Below, in pieces: positions 18,534-25,744 of a stretch of 64,000 nt of DNA. The DNA lies in contig NZ_CP019704.1 of the NCBI RefSeq assembly GCF_002005425.1, forward strand, positions 2,128,001-2,192,000, read 5' to 3'. Numbering within the stretch: position 1 is the stretch's first letter; the number at the start of each line of letters is the position of its first letter. The position numbers were made by a program, and so were the translations under genes. This stretch comes from Polaribacter sp. BM10 (GTDB lineage Bacteria > Bacteroidota > Bacteroidia > Flavobacteriales > Flavobacteriaceae). The notes beneath the pieces were generated by a model. That model ran no database searches, was not told the DNA's origin, and worked only from the letters and a program-made list of their open reading frames with translations.

Positions 18534-19667
18534 TTATTTTGAACTACAACCACTCATTGTTGTTATTCTAACAACTTCTGTTGGTGGTAAGTTTTCGTTT
18601 CTTTTTAATAATTCTGAAACCATTTCTTTAGTAATCTCGTTAAAAGATTCTTCTAAAATTGTTCCGTTTTGTAATGCTACCGGATGACCAACATCACCAG
18701 ACTCTCTAATACTTTGTACTAAAGGAACTTCTCCTAAAAACTTGGTATTAATGTCTGTTGCTAAATTTTTTGCGCCATCTTGCCCAAATATATAATATTT
18801 ATTGTTTGGTAACTCTTCTGGTGTAAAATATGCCATGTTTTCTATAATTCCTAAAACAGGCACATTGATATTTTCTTGCTGAAACATTGCAACACCTTTT
18901 TTAGCATCTGCTAAAGCAATGTTTTGTGGCGTACTAACTACTACAGCACCGTTAATTGGAAGTGCTTGTACTATTGATAAATGCACATCTCCGGTTCCTG
19001 GAGGTAAGTCTATTAATAGAAAATCTAATTCACCCCAATCTGCATCAAAAATTAATTGATTTAATGCTTTCGAAGCCATTGGTCCACGCCAAATAACAGC
19101 TTGATCTGGGTTTGTAAAGAAACCTAATGATAACAATTTTACTCCGTAATTTTCGATTGGTTTCATTTTAGAACGACCATCTACATTAACAGAAAGTGGT
19201 TTTTGCTTTTCTACATCGAACATAATATGTTGCGACGGACCATAAACATCAGCATCTAAAACACCAACATTAAAACCCATTTTTGCTAAGGAAATAGCTG
19301 TATTTGCTGTAATTGTAGATTTACCAACACCACCTTTACCAGAGGCAATGGCAATTATATTTTTTATGTTAGGTATTTCTTTACCTCTAATTTGATTCGG
19401 GTTTTCTTTAACTGCTGGTTTTTCAACTTTAACGTTAACCTTTACAGTTATCTCTTCTGAAACATTTGTTTTAATTGCTTTTGAAATCTCTGACTCGATT
19501 TTCTTTTTTGCCTGCAACGTTGGGTTGCTAATAGTAACATCTACCTCTACTTCATTACCAAAAGTAACAACATTGGTAATGTTATTGTTTTCAACTAAAC
19601 TTTTACCTTCTCCTGGCGCGGTAATAGTTTCTAATGCCTTATATATATCTTGTTTCTTAAAACTCAC
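18534..19667 (-). CDS. Mrp/ApbC-type P-loop Fe-S cluster carrier
   Basis: This 377-residue protein has an N-terminal MIP18/DUF59 domain (about residues 5-80) followed by a Mrp/NBP35 ATPase with deviant Walker A ASGKGGVGKST (about 107-117), the Mrp signature DADVYGPSQHIMF and the DLPPGTGDVHLS switch segment. The C-terminus ends MSGCSSK, giving a lone Cys rather than the CPxC of some members. It delivers Fe-S clusters to apoproteins and is co-transcribed with the NifU-C protein. A TATCTTTG box lies about 27 nt upstream. Confidence 0.93.
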   Translation of the reverse strand: MSFKKQDIYKALETITAPGEGKSLVENNNITNVVTFGNEVEVDVTISNPTLQAKKKIESEISKAIKTNVSEEITVKVNVKVEKPAVKENPNQIRGKEIPNIKNIIAIASGKGGVGKSTITANTAISLAKMGFNVGVLDADVYGPSQHIMFDVEKQKPLSVNVDGRSKMKPIENYGVKLLSLGFFTNPDQAVIWRGPMASKALNQLIFDADWGELDFLLIDLPPGTGDVHLSIVQALPINGAVVVSTPQNIALADAKKGVAMFQQENINVPVLGIIENMAYFTPEELPNNKYYIFGQDGAKNLATDINTKFLGEVPLVQSIRESGDVGHPVALQNGTILEESFNEITKEMVSELLKRNENLPPTEVVRITTMSGCSSK

Positions 19668-19693
19668 GTCTTATCTTTATTTAATCTTGATTG

Positions 19694-19701
19694 CAAAGAT
19701 A
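19694..19701 (-). promoter_or_regulatory. -7 promoter box TATCTTTG (mrp-nifU)
   Basis: Exact TAnnTTTG match on the minus strand, about 27 nt upstream of the Mrp start. No clear -33 element is visible. Confidence 0.5.
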
Positions 19702-19832
19702 CATCTTACTGATTAGAAATTAAAGCTTGTAGATACTCAATATTTATTACCTAATAAAGCATTCTTATTTTTAAAAATAAATTTTTATTACACAACTACG
19801 ATTTTTTACAATAAAACAAATTTGTTTATCAA

Positions 19833-19840
19833 TAGATTTG
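19833..19840 (+). promoter_or_regulatory. -7 promoter box TAGATTTG (first secreted paralog)
   Basis: Exact TAnnTTTG match. The transcript would begin about 7 nt downstream, leaving a very short leader containing the C6 run before ATG at 19859. This excludes the TTG at 19838 as the start codon. A 16-bp perfect A/T palindrome (19765-19780) lies further upstream. Confidence 0.5.
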
Positions 19841-19858
19841 AGTATATCAACCCCCCTA

Positions 19859-20314
19859 ATGATGAAAAAAAATTTATTTACTGTAAGTATTGTAACTTTA
19901 TTTCTAACTTTTACCAATGCTTTTTGTCAGGATGTAGCTTATGCTATCGAAGAAAACAACTCTTCTGAAACTACTTTTAGCTCAAGCAACACATCTAATA
20001 CAATTTTAGAAAACGGTACTTATTCTTATAAGTTAGGTTCTAAAGAAGTAATTGTATCTATTAAAAATGGATATTACACAGAAACTTATGCTAACAATGA
20101 GTTTATTAAGGCTAAAATAGATTGGTTAACAAAAAACCAATACATTTTAACAATTGTAGATTTAAATAAGGAAAACCTTCCTTTTAAACAAGGTACCAAA
20201 TTAACAACTAAAATTACCAAAGTTAAGGGCAATCAATATTTTTATAAATCTGATTTAATTGATACTCATAAAGCTTCTTGGACAGGAAAATTCAAAAAAA
20301 TAACAAACATATAA
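19859..20314 (+). CDS. small secreted protein, member 1 of a local four-paralog family
   Basis: The start is ATG 19859 (or the next ATG, 19862); the upstream TTG lies inside the promoter. The protein is about 151 residues with a signal peptide MMKKNLFTVSIVTLF... ending near NAFCQ. After a Ser/Thr/Asn-rich linker comes an 80-90-residue core: NGTYSYKLGSKEVIVSIKNG, YTETYANNEFIKAKIDW, ENLPFKQGT and a final SWTGKFKKI. The core pattern, alternating hydrophobic strands, suggests a small beta-sandwich or barrel. I do not recognise a named family. This is the most divergent end of the array near the C-terminus, with HKASWTG replacing GLxWSG. Exported to periplasm or beyond; function unknown. Confidence 0.75.
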   Translation: MMKKNLFTVSIVTLFLTFTNAFCQDVAYAIEENNSSETTFSSSNTSNTILENGTYSYKLGSKEVIVSIKNGYYTETYANNEFIKAKIDWLTKNQYILTIVDLNKENLPFKQGTKLTTKITKVKGNQYFYKSDLIDTHKASWTGKFKKITNI

Positions 20315-20396
20315 AAACAAACTAAAATTAACCCAAACCCTAATTAACCCAGGTATTTAATTTGTCTAAACATTAAATATTTAAAACCCCTACATT

Positions 20397-20855
20397 ATGA
20401 AAAAAACTACCATTAAAACTCAAATCTTTATTGCATTCTTTTTTTTAGGATTAAGTACATTTTTTGCGCAAGATGTTGCTATGAATTCGAATGAGTTAGA
20501 ATTATTTGAAACCGATTACAAAACAGATCCAGAGGATAAAGAAGTTATTAAAGAAACAGCTTTAGAAGAAGGAAAATACGCTTACACAAGTAAAGGTAAA
20601 GAAGTAATTGTTGAAATAAAAGATGGTTTTTACACAGAATATCACGGTGAAAACGAATTTATTAAAGCAAAGATTAATTGGTCTTCAGAAAACAACTATA
20701 AACTTGTAGTTACAGAAATTCAAAAAGAAAACCTACCTTTTAAAGAAGGTACAGTTATGGAAACTGAGATTATTAAAGTAAAAGGAGATAAATTTTATTA
20801 CGAATCTAATTTAGAAGGACTAACTTGGTCTGGTAGATTTAGAAAAATAGAATAA
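20397..20855 (+). CDS. small secreted protein, member 2 of the four-paralog family
   Basis: This 152-residue protein has a signal peptide (MKKTTIKTQIFIAFFFLGLS, cleavage near FFAQ), an acidic linker (ELELFETDYKTDPEDKE) and the shared core EGKYAYTSKGKEVIVEIKDG, YTEYHGENEFIKAKINW, ENLPFKEGT and GLTWSGRFRKIE. It is very close to member 3. A leader CCCC motif sits 9 nt before the ATG. Two copies of AATTAACCCA spaced 16 nt apart (20326 and 20342) lie between member 1 and this gene. It ends at a perfect hairpin terminator. Function unknown. Confidence 0.78.
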   Translation: MKKTTIKTQIFIAFFFLGLSTFFAQDVAMNSNELELFETDYKTDPEDKEVIKETALEEGKYAYTSKGKEVIVEIKDGFYTEYHGENEFIKAKINWSSENNYKLVVTEIQKENLPFKEGTVMETEIIKVKGDKFYYESNLEGLTWSGRFRKIE

Positions 20856-20891
20856 TCGCTATAAAAACAGAGATGTTCTAATTTGTTATTT

Positions 20892-20924
20892 AAAGCCTAT
20901 CATTTTTATGATAGGCTTTTTTTA
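20892..20924 (+). terminator. hairpin terminator after secreted member 2
   Basis: A perfect 12-bp stem (AAAGCCTATCAT with ATGATAGGCTTT) with a TTTT loop is followed by a T run. The 3' untranslated sequence is clearly related to that after member 3. Confidence 0.88.
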
Positions 20925-21028
20925 TAAAAGTAGCTAACACACTTAAAACAAATCCTTTAAAATTCAAAAACTTAAAATATTATAACAAAAAATTAAAATT
21001 ATGTAAAATATAAAACCTAATGTGTTAT

Positions 21029-21036
21029 TAACTTTG
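21029..21036 (+). promoter_or_regulatory. -7 promoter box TAACTTTG (secreted member 3)
   Basis: Exact TAnnTTTG match 38 nt upstream of ATG 21074. TGTGTTA just upstream (21021-21027) is complementary to TAACACA at 20934-20940. Confidence 0.45.
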
Positions 21037-21073
21037 AGGTATAGAATAAATTAATTAAAATCCCCCATTTATT

Positions 21074-21532
21074 ATGATCAGCAAAATATTAAAATTTACA
21101 GGAACAGCCTTGATAGTGTTTTTAGGCTTACAAACATTAAAAGCACAAAATTCTGTTGTTGCTTCTAACTTTAGAAACAATTATTACCAATCTAGTTTAC
21201 AAAACAGCAAAAATAGTTCTTTAGAAATTAAAGAAACTCTTTTAGAAGAAGGTAAATATGTTTATACAAGTAAAGGAAACGAAATTATTGTAGAGATTAA
21301 AGACGGTTACTACACAGAATATCATTCAAATAATCAATATATAAAGGCCAAAATAGAATGGTCTGCAGAAGACAAGTATTCTTTAGAAATTATTGATATT
21401 AATAAAGACAATCTTCCTTTTGAAGTTGGTACCAAAATGGATACCAAGATTGTAAAAATTAAAGGATCTAGAATATATTATGAGTCTAATTTACAAGGAC
21501 TAACTTGGTCTGGAAAATTCAGAAAAATTTAA
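21074..21532 (+). CDS. small secreted protein, member 3 of the four-paralog family
   Basis: This 152-residue protein has signal peptide MISKILKFTGTALIVFLGLQ with cleavage near LKAQ, an Asn/Ser-rich linker (YYQSSLQNSKNSS) and the core EGKYVYTSKGNEIIVEIKDG, YTEYHSNNQYIKAKIEW, DNLPFEVGT and NLQGLTWSGKFRKI. It is the closest relative of member 2, and its 3' untranslated region and terminator are also related, so the duplicated unit includes the terminator. A CCCCC run lies 8-12 nt before the ATG. Function unknown; export is well supported. Confidence 0.78.
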   Translation: MISKILKFTGTALIVFLGLQTLKAQNSVVASNFRNNYYQSSLQNSKNSSLEIKETLLEEGKYVYTSKGNEIIVEIKDGYYTEYHSNNQYIKAKIEWSAEDKYSLEIIDINKDNLPFEVGTKMDTKIVKIKGSRIYYESNLQGLTWSGKFRKI

Positions 21533-21572
21533 ATCGACTTGCTATAAAAATAGAAATGTTTAAATTAGTTAA

Positions 21573-21605
21573 GACACCTATCATTTATTTGGTAGGTGTT
21601 TTTAT
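21573..21605 (+). terminator. hairpin terminator after secreted member 3
   Basis: The stem ACACCTATC with GGTAGGTGT (one G-U pair) is followed by a T run. The preceding sequence (GCTATAAAAATAGAAATGTT) parallels that before the terminator of member 2. Confidence 0.78.
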
Positions 21606-21625
21606 TTCAATAGTTTAAAATTGAT

Positions 21626-21955
21626 TTATAACTCGGCAGAAGGATTCCAGAGAACTTTATCAAAATCTATAATTTGATTCTCTATTACTTTTATTCCTTC
21701 ATTTTCTAATAACTGTTGCATTAAGTTAGTACCATCAAAATGATGTTTACCTGTAAGTAAACCTTTTCTATTTACAACTCTGTGTGCTGGTACATCTTCT
21801 AAATTATGCGCTTTGTTCATTGCCCAACCAACCATTCTTGCAGATCTTGCTGCACCTAAATACGTTGCAATTGCACCATACGTTGTTACTCGACCAAAAG
21901 GAACTAAACGTGTTACTGCATAAACTTTTTCGAAAAAATTATCGGTTTCTTTCAT
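21626..21955 (-). CDS. alkyltransferase-like protein (MGMT family, active Cys replaced by Ala)
   Basis: This 109-residue protein is just the DNA-binding C-terminal domain of O6-alkylguanine transferases: VPFGRVTTYGAIA (helix-turn-helix entry), GAARSARMVGWAMNK and the site VPAHRVVNRKG. The methyl-accepting PCHR motif is PAHR, Ala57 in place of Cys, so it cannot transfer alkyl groups. It should behave as an ATL protein, which flips O6-alkylguanine and flags it for nucleotide excision repair. It lies opposite to and between secreted paralogs 3 and 4, breaking the array. Confidence 0.9.
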   Translation of the reverse strand: MKETDNFFEKVYAVTRLVPFGRVTTYGAIATYLGAARSARMVGWAMNKAHNLEDVPAHRVVNRKGLLTGKHHFDGTNLMQQLLENEGIKVIENQIIDFDKVLWNPSAEL

Positions 21956-22053
21956 AGCGTGAATTTACAAAATGAAATTAAGAAAAAAACTAAATTTAAC
22001 TAAACATGACATTTATCATGTTTTAAATAATTGATTTTAAGCATATTGAGCTA

Positions 22054-22061
22054 TAACTTTT
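22054..22061 (+). promoter_or_regulatory. -7 promoter box TAACTTTT (secreted member 4)
   Basis: TAACTTTT is one base off consensus, with TTG at 22031-22033 about 20 nt upstream. The ATG follows at 22077 with a TCCCTC leader in between. Confidence 0.4.
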
Positions 22062-22076
22062 AAATCCCTCAATATC

Positions 22077-22478
22077 ATGAAAACTTTAACACTATTTTTC
22101 GCCTTAATTTTTATTATTAACACAAATCAAACTTTTTATTCTCAAAATGTAAATTATCAACAAACATCTATTACAAATGATTATATGCAAGATGGTACTT
22201 ACAAATATTGTAATGACACCTGTGATGTTATTGTTGAAATAAAGAATGATGTTTACACTGAATTTTATCCTAATAACGAGTTTATTAAAGCAAAAATACA
22301 ATGGATAAATAGAAAAGAATACAAACTAGTGATTACCGAAATTAAAAAAAGTGATTTGCCGTTTGGTATTGGTACCATTATGAAAACAAAAATTGTAAGA
22401 AAAAAAGGAAGTACTTTTTATTATGAGTCTAACCTACAAGGTCTTTCTTGGTCTGGTAAATTTGAGCTAATAAATTAA
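22077..22478 (+). CDS. small secreted protein, member 4 of the four-paralog family
   Basis: This 133-residue protein has a signal peptide (MKTLTLFFALIFIINTNQTF, cleavage near YSQ) and a much shorter linker than its paralogs. The core is DGTYKYCNDTCDVIVEIKND, YTEFYPNNEFIKAKIQW, SDLPFGIGT and NLQGLSWSGKFELIN. It uniquely has a CNDTC pair in the first hairpin, which could form a disulfide in the periplasm. It is separated from members 1-3 by the ATL gene on the other strand, and ends at a strong bidirectional terminator. Function unknown. Confidence 0.76.
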   Translation: MKTLTLFFALIFIINTNQTFYSQNVNYQQTSITNDYMQDGTYKYCNDTCDVIVEIKNDVYTEFYPNNEFIKAKIQWINRKEYKLVITEIKKSDLPFGIGTIMKTKIVRKKGSTFYYESNLQGLSWSGKFELIN

Positions 22479-22492
22479 TATAAACTTCAAAA

Positions 22493-22526
22493 AAAAACAT
22501 CAATTTTACAAAAATTGATGTTTTTA
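22493..22526. terminator. bidirectional hairpin terminator
   Basis: A perfect 14-bp stem (AAAACATCAATTTT with AAAATTGATGTTTT) with A and T flanks lies between the convergent secreted member 4 and trmB genes. Confidence 0.88.
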
Positions 22527-22533
22527 ATATGTT

Positions 22534-23205
22534 TTAATATTTTAATTTAAACTTTATATAAGTAATAGGTTTTCCTATTTCTAAATACTGATTCTCGTAA
22601 AAAGTTTGAGTTTCTGTAACTTCTTCGGGCGCACCTTCGTTTTTATAAACTGTATGATTTGCATACAAAACCTCATGACCTTCTCCATGTAATAAACCTA
22701 AAGTATAACCGTGCATAAATTCGCTATCGGTTTTTAGATTCATTATACCGTCTTCACTTAAAATTACACTGTATTTTTTAAGGAATTTAGAATTTGTCAT
22801 TCGGTGTTTAGTACGTTGGTATTTTATTTGCGGATCTGGAAAAGTTATCCAGATTTCTGACACTTCATTTTCTGAAAATATATAATCTACCAACTCTATT
22901 TGGGTTCTAACAAAAGCAACATTAGGCAAGTTTTCTTCTATTGCAGTTTTAGCACCTCGCCAAAAACGAGCTCCTTTAATATCTATACCTATATAGTTTT
23001 TATCAGGATTTTTTCTTGCCAATGCAATTGTGTACTCTCCTTTACCACAACCAAGTTCTACAACTATTGGGTTGTTGTTTCCAAAAAAAGAATGCCATTT
23101 ACCTTTGTGAGAAAAGTTAGTTATAACTTCTTCTCTTGTTGGTTGAATGACATTTTCGAACGTTTCGTTTTCTTTAAAACGTTTTAGTTTGTTTTTGCTT
23201 CCCAA
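22534..23205 (-). CDS. trmB: tRNA (guanine-N7-)-methyltransferase
   Basis: This 223-residue SAM-dependent enzyme forms m7G46 in the tRNA variable loop. The SAM motif is VELGCGKGEYTIALA (about residue 50); further signatures are NYIGIDIKGARFWRGAK and EIWITFPDPQIKYQRTKHR, the latter with the catalytic Asp of the TrmB family. The start follows the 73-residue membrane protein gene by 9 nt, so they share a transcript. Cytoplasmic. Confidence 0.94.
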   Translation of the reverse strand: MGSKNKLKRFKENETFENVIQPTREEVITNFSHKGKWHSFFGNNNPIVVELGCGKGEYTIALARKNPDKNYIGIDIKGARFWRGAKTAIEENLPNVAFVRTQIELVDYIFSENEVSEIWITFPDPQIKYQRTKHRMTNSKFLKKYSVILSEDGIMNLKTDSEFMHGYTLGLLHGEGHEVLYANHTVYKNEGAPEEVTETQTFYENQYLEIGKPITYIKFKLKY

Positions 23206-23214
23206 AATAATGAA

Positions 23215-23436
23215 TTAAGCTCTATCTTCAGTTCCTTCTTTCACAAATCGACGAGATTCTCCCATCCAATATGCAAATAAAACTAAAAGAATTACTAAAA
23301 AACCCCAGTTTAAGGCATTAGAAACCCACCAACCTAGATCTGCATTTGCTACAGTTAATCTTAACCAATCGAATGGTAAGAATAATATATCTGTAAATAA
23401 ACTACCAATCCATCTAAAAATATTGCTTGCTATCAT
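23215..23436 (-). CDS. small two-helix membrane protein (DUF6341-like)
   Basis: This 73-residue protein has an amphipathic first half (IFRWIGSLFTDILFLPFDWLR) and one strong membrane helix (WWVSNALNWGFLVILLVLFA), with a charged tail ending GTEDRA. I recall this as a conserved flavobacterial family of unknown function that is regularly next to a DUF6427-like gene and upp, which is the arrangement here. It is divergent from the DUF6427-like gene with 41 nt between them and is co-transcribed with trmB. Confidence 0.72.
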   Translation of the reverse strand: MIASNIFRWIGSLFTDILFLPFDWLRLTVANADLGWWVSNALNWGFLVILLVLFAYWMGESRRFVKEGTEDRA

Positions 23437-23457
23437 AACTTAATTATCTTTACACTG

Positions 23458-23465
23458 CAAAAATA
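23458..23465 (-). promoter_or_regulatory. -7 promoter box TATTTTTG (small membrane protein-trmB)
   Basis: Exact TAnnTTTG on the minus strand, 21 nt from the start codon, in a 41-nt divergent spacer. A near-match TATCTTTA on the plus strand could serve the opposite gene. Confidence 0.45.
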
Positions 23466-23477
23466 ACAAAAGAAACA

Positions 23478-24407
23478 ATGCTAGCCAATTTTTTAGGGAA
23501 ATCTAAACCAATCAATTTCATAATTCTTTTAAGCGTTTTTATTTGTCTGTTTTTATTTACAACACTACCAATCTATTTGGGACAAAATTTTCAATTTAAA
23601 TTAGTGTTTGAAGTTGCTGGTTTAATTGCACTTTTTTTATTTCTTTTTTTCTTTTACAACTTTGTAGTAACCAAGAATAATCTAACATTCGATAATTCTT
23701 ATGCTTTCTTTGTTTTTACAGTTTTACTTGCATTTTTTCTACCGTTAATAAACAACTCTAAAACACTAATAATAATACTGTTACATATTCTATTTCTAAG
23801 AAAAATTTACAGTTTAAAATCTCCAAAAAAGATATTGCAAAAACTTTTCGATAGCGGTTTTTGGTTAAGTATCTTATTTATTTTAGAGCCTTTTACAGCA
23901 ATGTTTGCCATACTAATTTATGCTGGTATTTTTGTGCATCAAAAACCCATAATTAATCGTTTAATAGCACCTTTAATAGGTTTTGCGTGTCCTTTAATTA
24001 TTTATTTTACCTATTGTTTTTGGCAAGATCAATTGTATGTTTTTACAAACCTTTTTTACTTTAATAGCTTTAAAAGTTTACTCTTATACTCTAAAAACAA
24101 CTTTAATTGGATTATAGTTTTGATAATTATACTTTCTGTGATTTCAATTATTATGAAATCTCCAAAAACGCTTTCTGTAAATAATTCATTTAAAAAAAGC
24201 TGGTTATTACTTTTATTAAACTTTACAATATCGTTGTTTTTTGCACTATTAATTCCTAATAAAAATGGCTCTGAGATGCTATTTTTACTTTTTCCTGCAA
24301 GTGTAATTTGTGCAAATGGTATAGAATTAATTAAAAACAACATTATTAAAAATGTTGTATTATCAGTATTAATTTTAGGTTTAGTATTTTTTCTATTTCT
24401 TTTATAA
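23478..24407 (+). CDS. polytopic membrane protein (DUF6427-like)
   Basis: This 309-residue, very hydrophobic protein has about nine predicted membrane helices, with short polar loops such as KNFNKSLKSPKK-type basic segments on the presumed cytoplasmic side. The motif IFVHQKPIINRLIAPLIGF around residue 155 is typical of a flavobacterial family of unknown function. It overlaps the 3' end of upp by 6 nt tail to tail, with no terminator in between. A role in envelope or polymer synthesis is possible but unproven. Confidence 0.75.
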   Translation: MLANFLGKSKPINFIILLSVFICLFLFTTLPIYLGQNFQFKLVFEVAGLIALFLFLFFFYNFVVTKNNLTFDNSYAFFVFTVLLAFFLPLINNSKTLIIILLHILFLRKIYSLKSPKKILQKLFDSGFWLSILFILEPFTAMFAILIYAGIFVHQKPIINRLIAPLIGFACPLIIYFTYCFWQDQLYVFTNLFYFNSFKSLLLYSKNNFNWIIVLIIILSVISIIMKSPKTLSVNNSFKKSWLLLLLNFTISLFFALLIPNKNGSEMLFLLFPASVICANGIELIKNNIIKNVVLSVLILGLVFFLFLL

Positions 24408-25055
24408 TTTTTTACCAAAAGCTAAATCTCCGGCATCACCTAAACCCGGAATTATATATCCTTTCTTATTTAAAGTTTCATCCAAAGCAGCTATCCATAA
24501 ATGTGTGTTTTCTGGAAAATGTTTAGAAATATAATCCACTCCTTCTTTAGAGGCAATTACAACTATAATATGCAATTCTTTTGGCACTCCATATTTTTTG
24601 ATCGCCTCATAAACAGCAACTAAACTTTGGCCAGTTGCCAACATAGGATCTGCAAGTAACAACGTTTTATTTTCTATGGATGGTGAAGCAAAATACTCTA
24701 CAATAATTTCTGATGGAACGCCATTTTCTGGATGATTTCTATAAGCAGAAATAAAAGCATTTTCTGCATCATCAAAATAATTTAATAATCCTTGATGCAA
24801 AGGCAAACCAGCTCTTAAAATAGAACACAAAACAATTTTGTTGGTAAGTTGATCAATTTCTTTAATTCCTAAAGGAGTTTCTACTTTATTTACAGAGTAA
24901 TTAAGTTCTTTACTTAATTCATAACTTAAAACCTCACCTATTCTTTCTATATTTCTTCGAAACCGTAAAGAATCTTTTTGAACATTTACATCTCTAATTT
25001 CTGAGATGAATTTATTTAAAATTGTATTACTAGAAGAAATATTATGAATATGCAT
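24402..25055 (-). CDS. upp: uracil phosphoribosyltransferase
   Basis: This 217-residue PRTase salvages uracil with PRPP to UMP. Signatures are LCSILRAGLPLHQGLL, the PRPP loop VVIASKEGVDYI preceded by LLADPMLATGQS, and the C-terminal GLGDAGDLAFGKK uracil-binding segment. It converges on and overlaps the upstream membrane-protein gene by 6 nt. It has its own TACATTTG box upstream. Cytoplasmic. Confidence 0.95.
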   Translation of the reverse strand: MHIHNISSSNTILNKFISEIRDVNVQKDSLRFRRNIERIGEVLSYELSKELNYSVNKVETPLGIKEIDQLTNKIVLCSILRAGLPLHQGLLNYFDDAENAFISAYRNHPENGVPSEIIVEYFASPSIENKTLLLADPMLATGQSLVAVYEAIKKYGVPKELHIIVVIASKEGVDYISKHFPENTHLWIAALDETLNKKGYIIPGLGDAGDLAFGKKL

Positions 25056-25074
25056 TTTATAGAAATTTGATAAA

Positions 25075-25082
25075 CAAATGTA
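25075..25082 (-). promoter_or_regulatory. -7 promoter box TACATTTG (upp)
   Basis: Exact TAnnTTTG on the minus strand, 20 nt from the upp start. Confidence 0.5.
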
Positions 25083-25152
25083 GCATAATTAAGTAAAATT
25101 TGTATCTTGCTCTAAGAATTTAGTTAATTTAATCACTAAAAAAATAAAAAAA

Positions 25153-25623
25153 ATGGGAATTTTTTCATTCATTAAAAATGCCGGAGCCAAAGTTTTTGGT
25201 ATTGGAAAAACTACAGAAGAAGAAAATGCAGAAAAGTCTGAACAATTAAGAAATGCCATTACTGCATTAGATTTACAGGTTACAGATTTATCTATAGAAG
25301 TAAATGATGACGTAGTAAAGTTGTGGGGAGAAACTGCCGATTTAGCTACAAAAGAAAAAGTAGTTTTAGTGGTAGGAAATACAAACGGAATTTCTTCTGT
25401 AGAAGATAATATTACTGTTGCAGAAGTAGAAGAGATTGAAGAAGAAGCAATGGCACAATTTCATACAGTAGAAAAAGGAGATACTTTAGGTAAAATAGCA
25501 AAAGAATATTACGGTAATGCAATGAAATACCCTGTTATATTTGAAGCAAACAAGCCTATGTTAACTCATCCAGATAAAATTTATCCTGGACAGGTATTAA
25601 GAATACCACCATTAGTAGACTAA
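25153..25623 (+). CDS. BON-LysM protein, Kbp/YgaU-like
   Basis: This 156-residue protein has a BON domain (about residues 35-95, ending SVEDNITVAEV) and a C-terminal LysM domain (about 103-153; FHTVEKGDTLGKIAKEYYG and PDKIYPGQVLRIP). Size and domain order match E. coli Kbp (YgaU), a cytoplasmic potassium-binding protein. There is no signal peptide, which agrees with a cytoplasmic location despite the LysM fold. It is a single gene ending at a strong hairpin. Confidence 0.88.
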   Translation: MGIFSFIKNAGAKVFGIGKTTEEENAEKSEQLRNAITALDLQVTDLSIEVNDDVVKLWGETADLATKEKVVLVVGNTNGISSVEDNITVAEVEEIEEEAMAQFHTVEKGDTLGKIAKEYYGNAMKYPVIFEANKPMLTHPDKIYPGQVLRIPPLVD

Positions 25624-25647
25624 CTAAAAGTTAATCAACCAAACCAT

Positions 25648-25686
25648 AAGAGTTTCAAAAATTATTTTTGAAGCTCTTTTTTTTTG
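25648..25686 (+). terminator. hairpin terminator after Kbp-like gene
   Basis: The stem AAGAGTTTCAAAAA with TTTTTGAAGCTCTT (one G-U pair) has a 3-nt loop and a run of eight T. Confidence 0.85.
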
Positions 25687-25744
25687 CTTAGAATCTAAAT
25701 TTTATTAGCAACTTTGCAAGCTAATATAGTTTACATTTTTAAAA

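Noticed and set aside
19838..19858. TTG at 19838 as start of secreted paralog 1
   Set aside because: It overlaps the TAGATTTG promoter box, and the signal peptide starts at the ATG pair 19859/19862.
21626..21955. Active methylguanine-DNA methyltransferase
   Set aside because: The acceptor Cys of PCHR is Ala57, so the transferase reaction is not possible.
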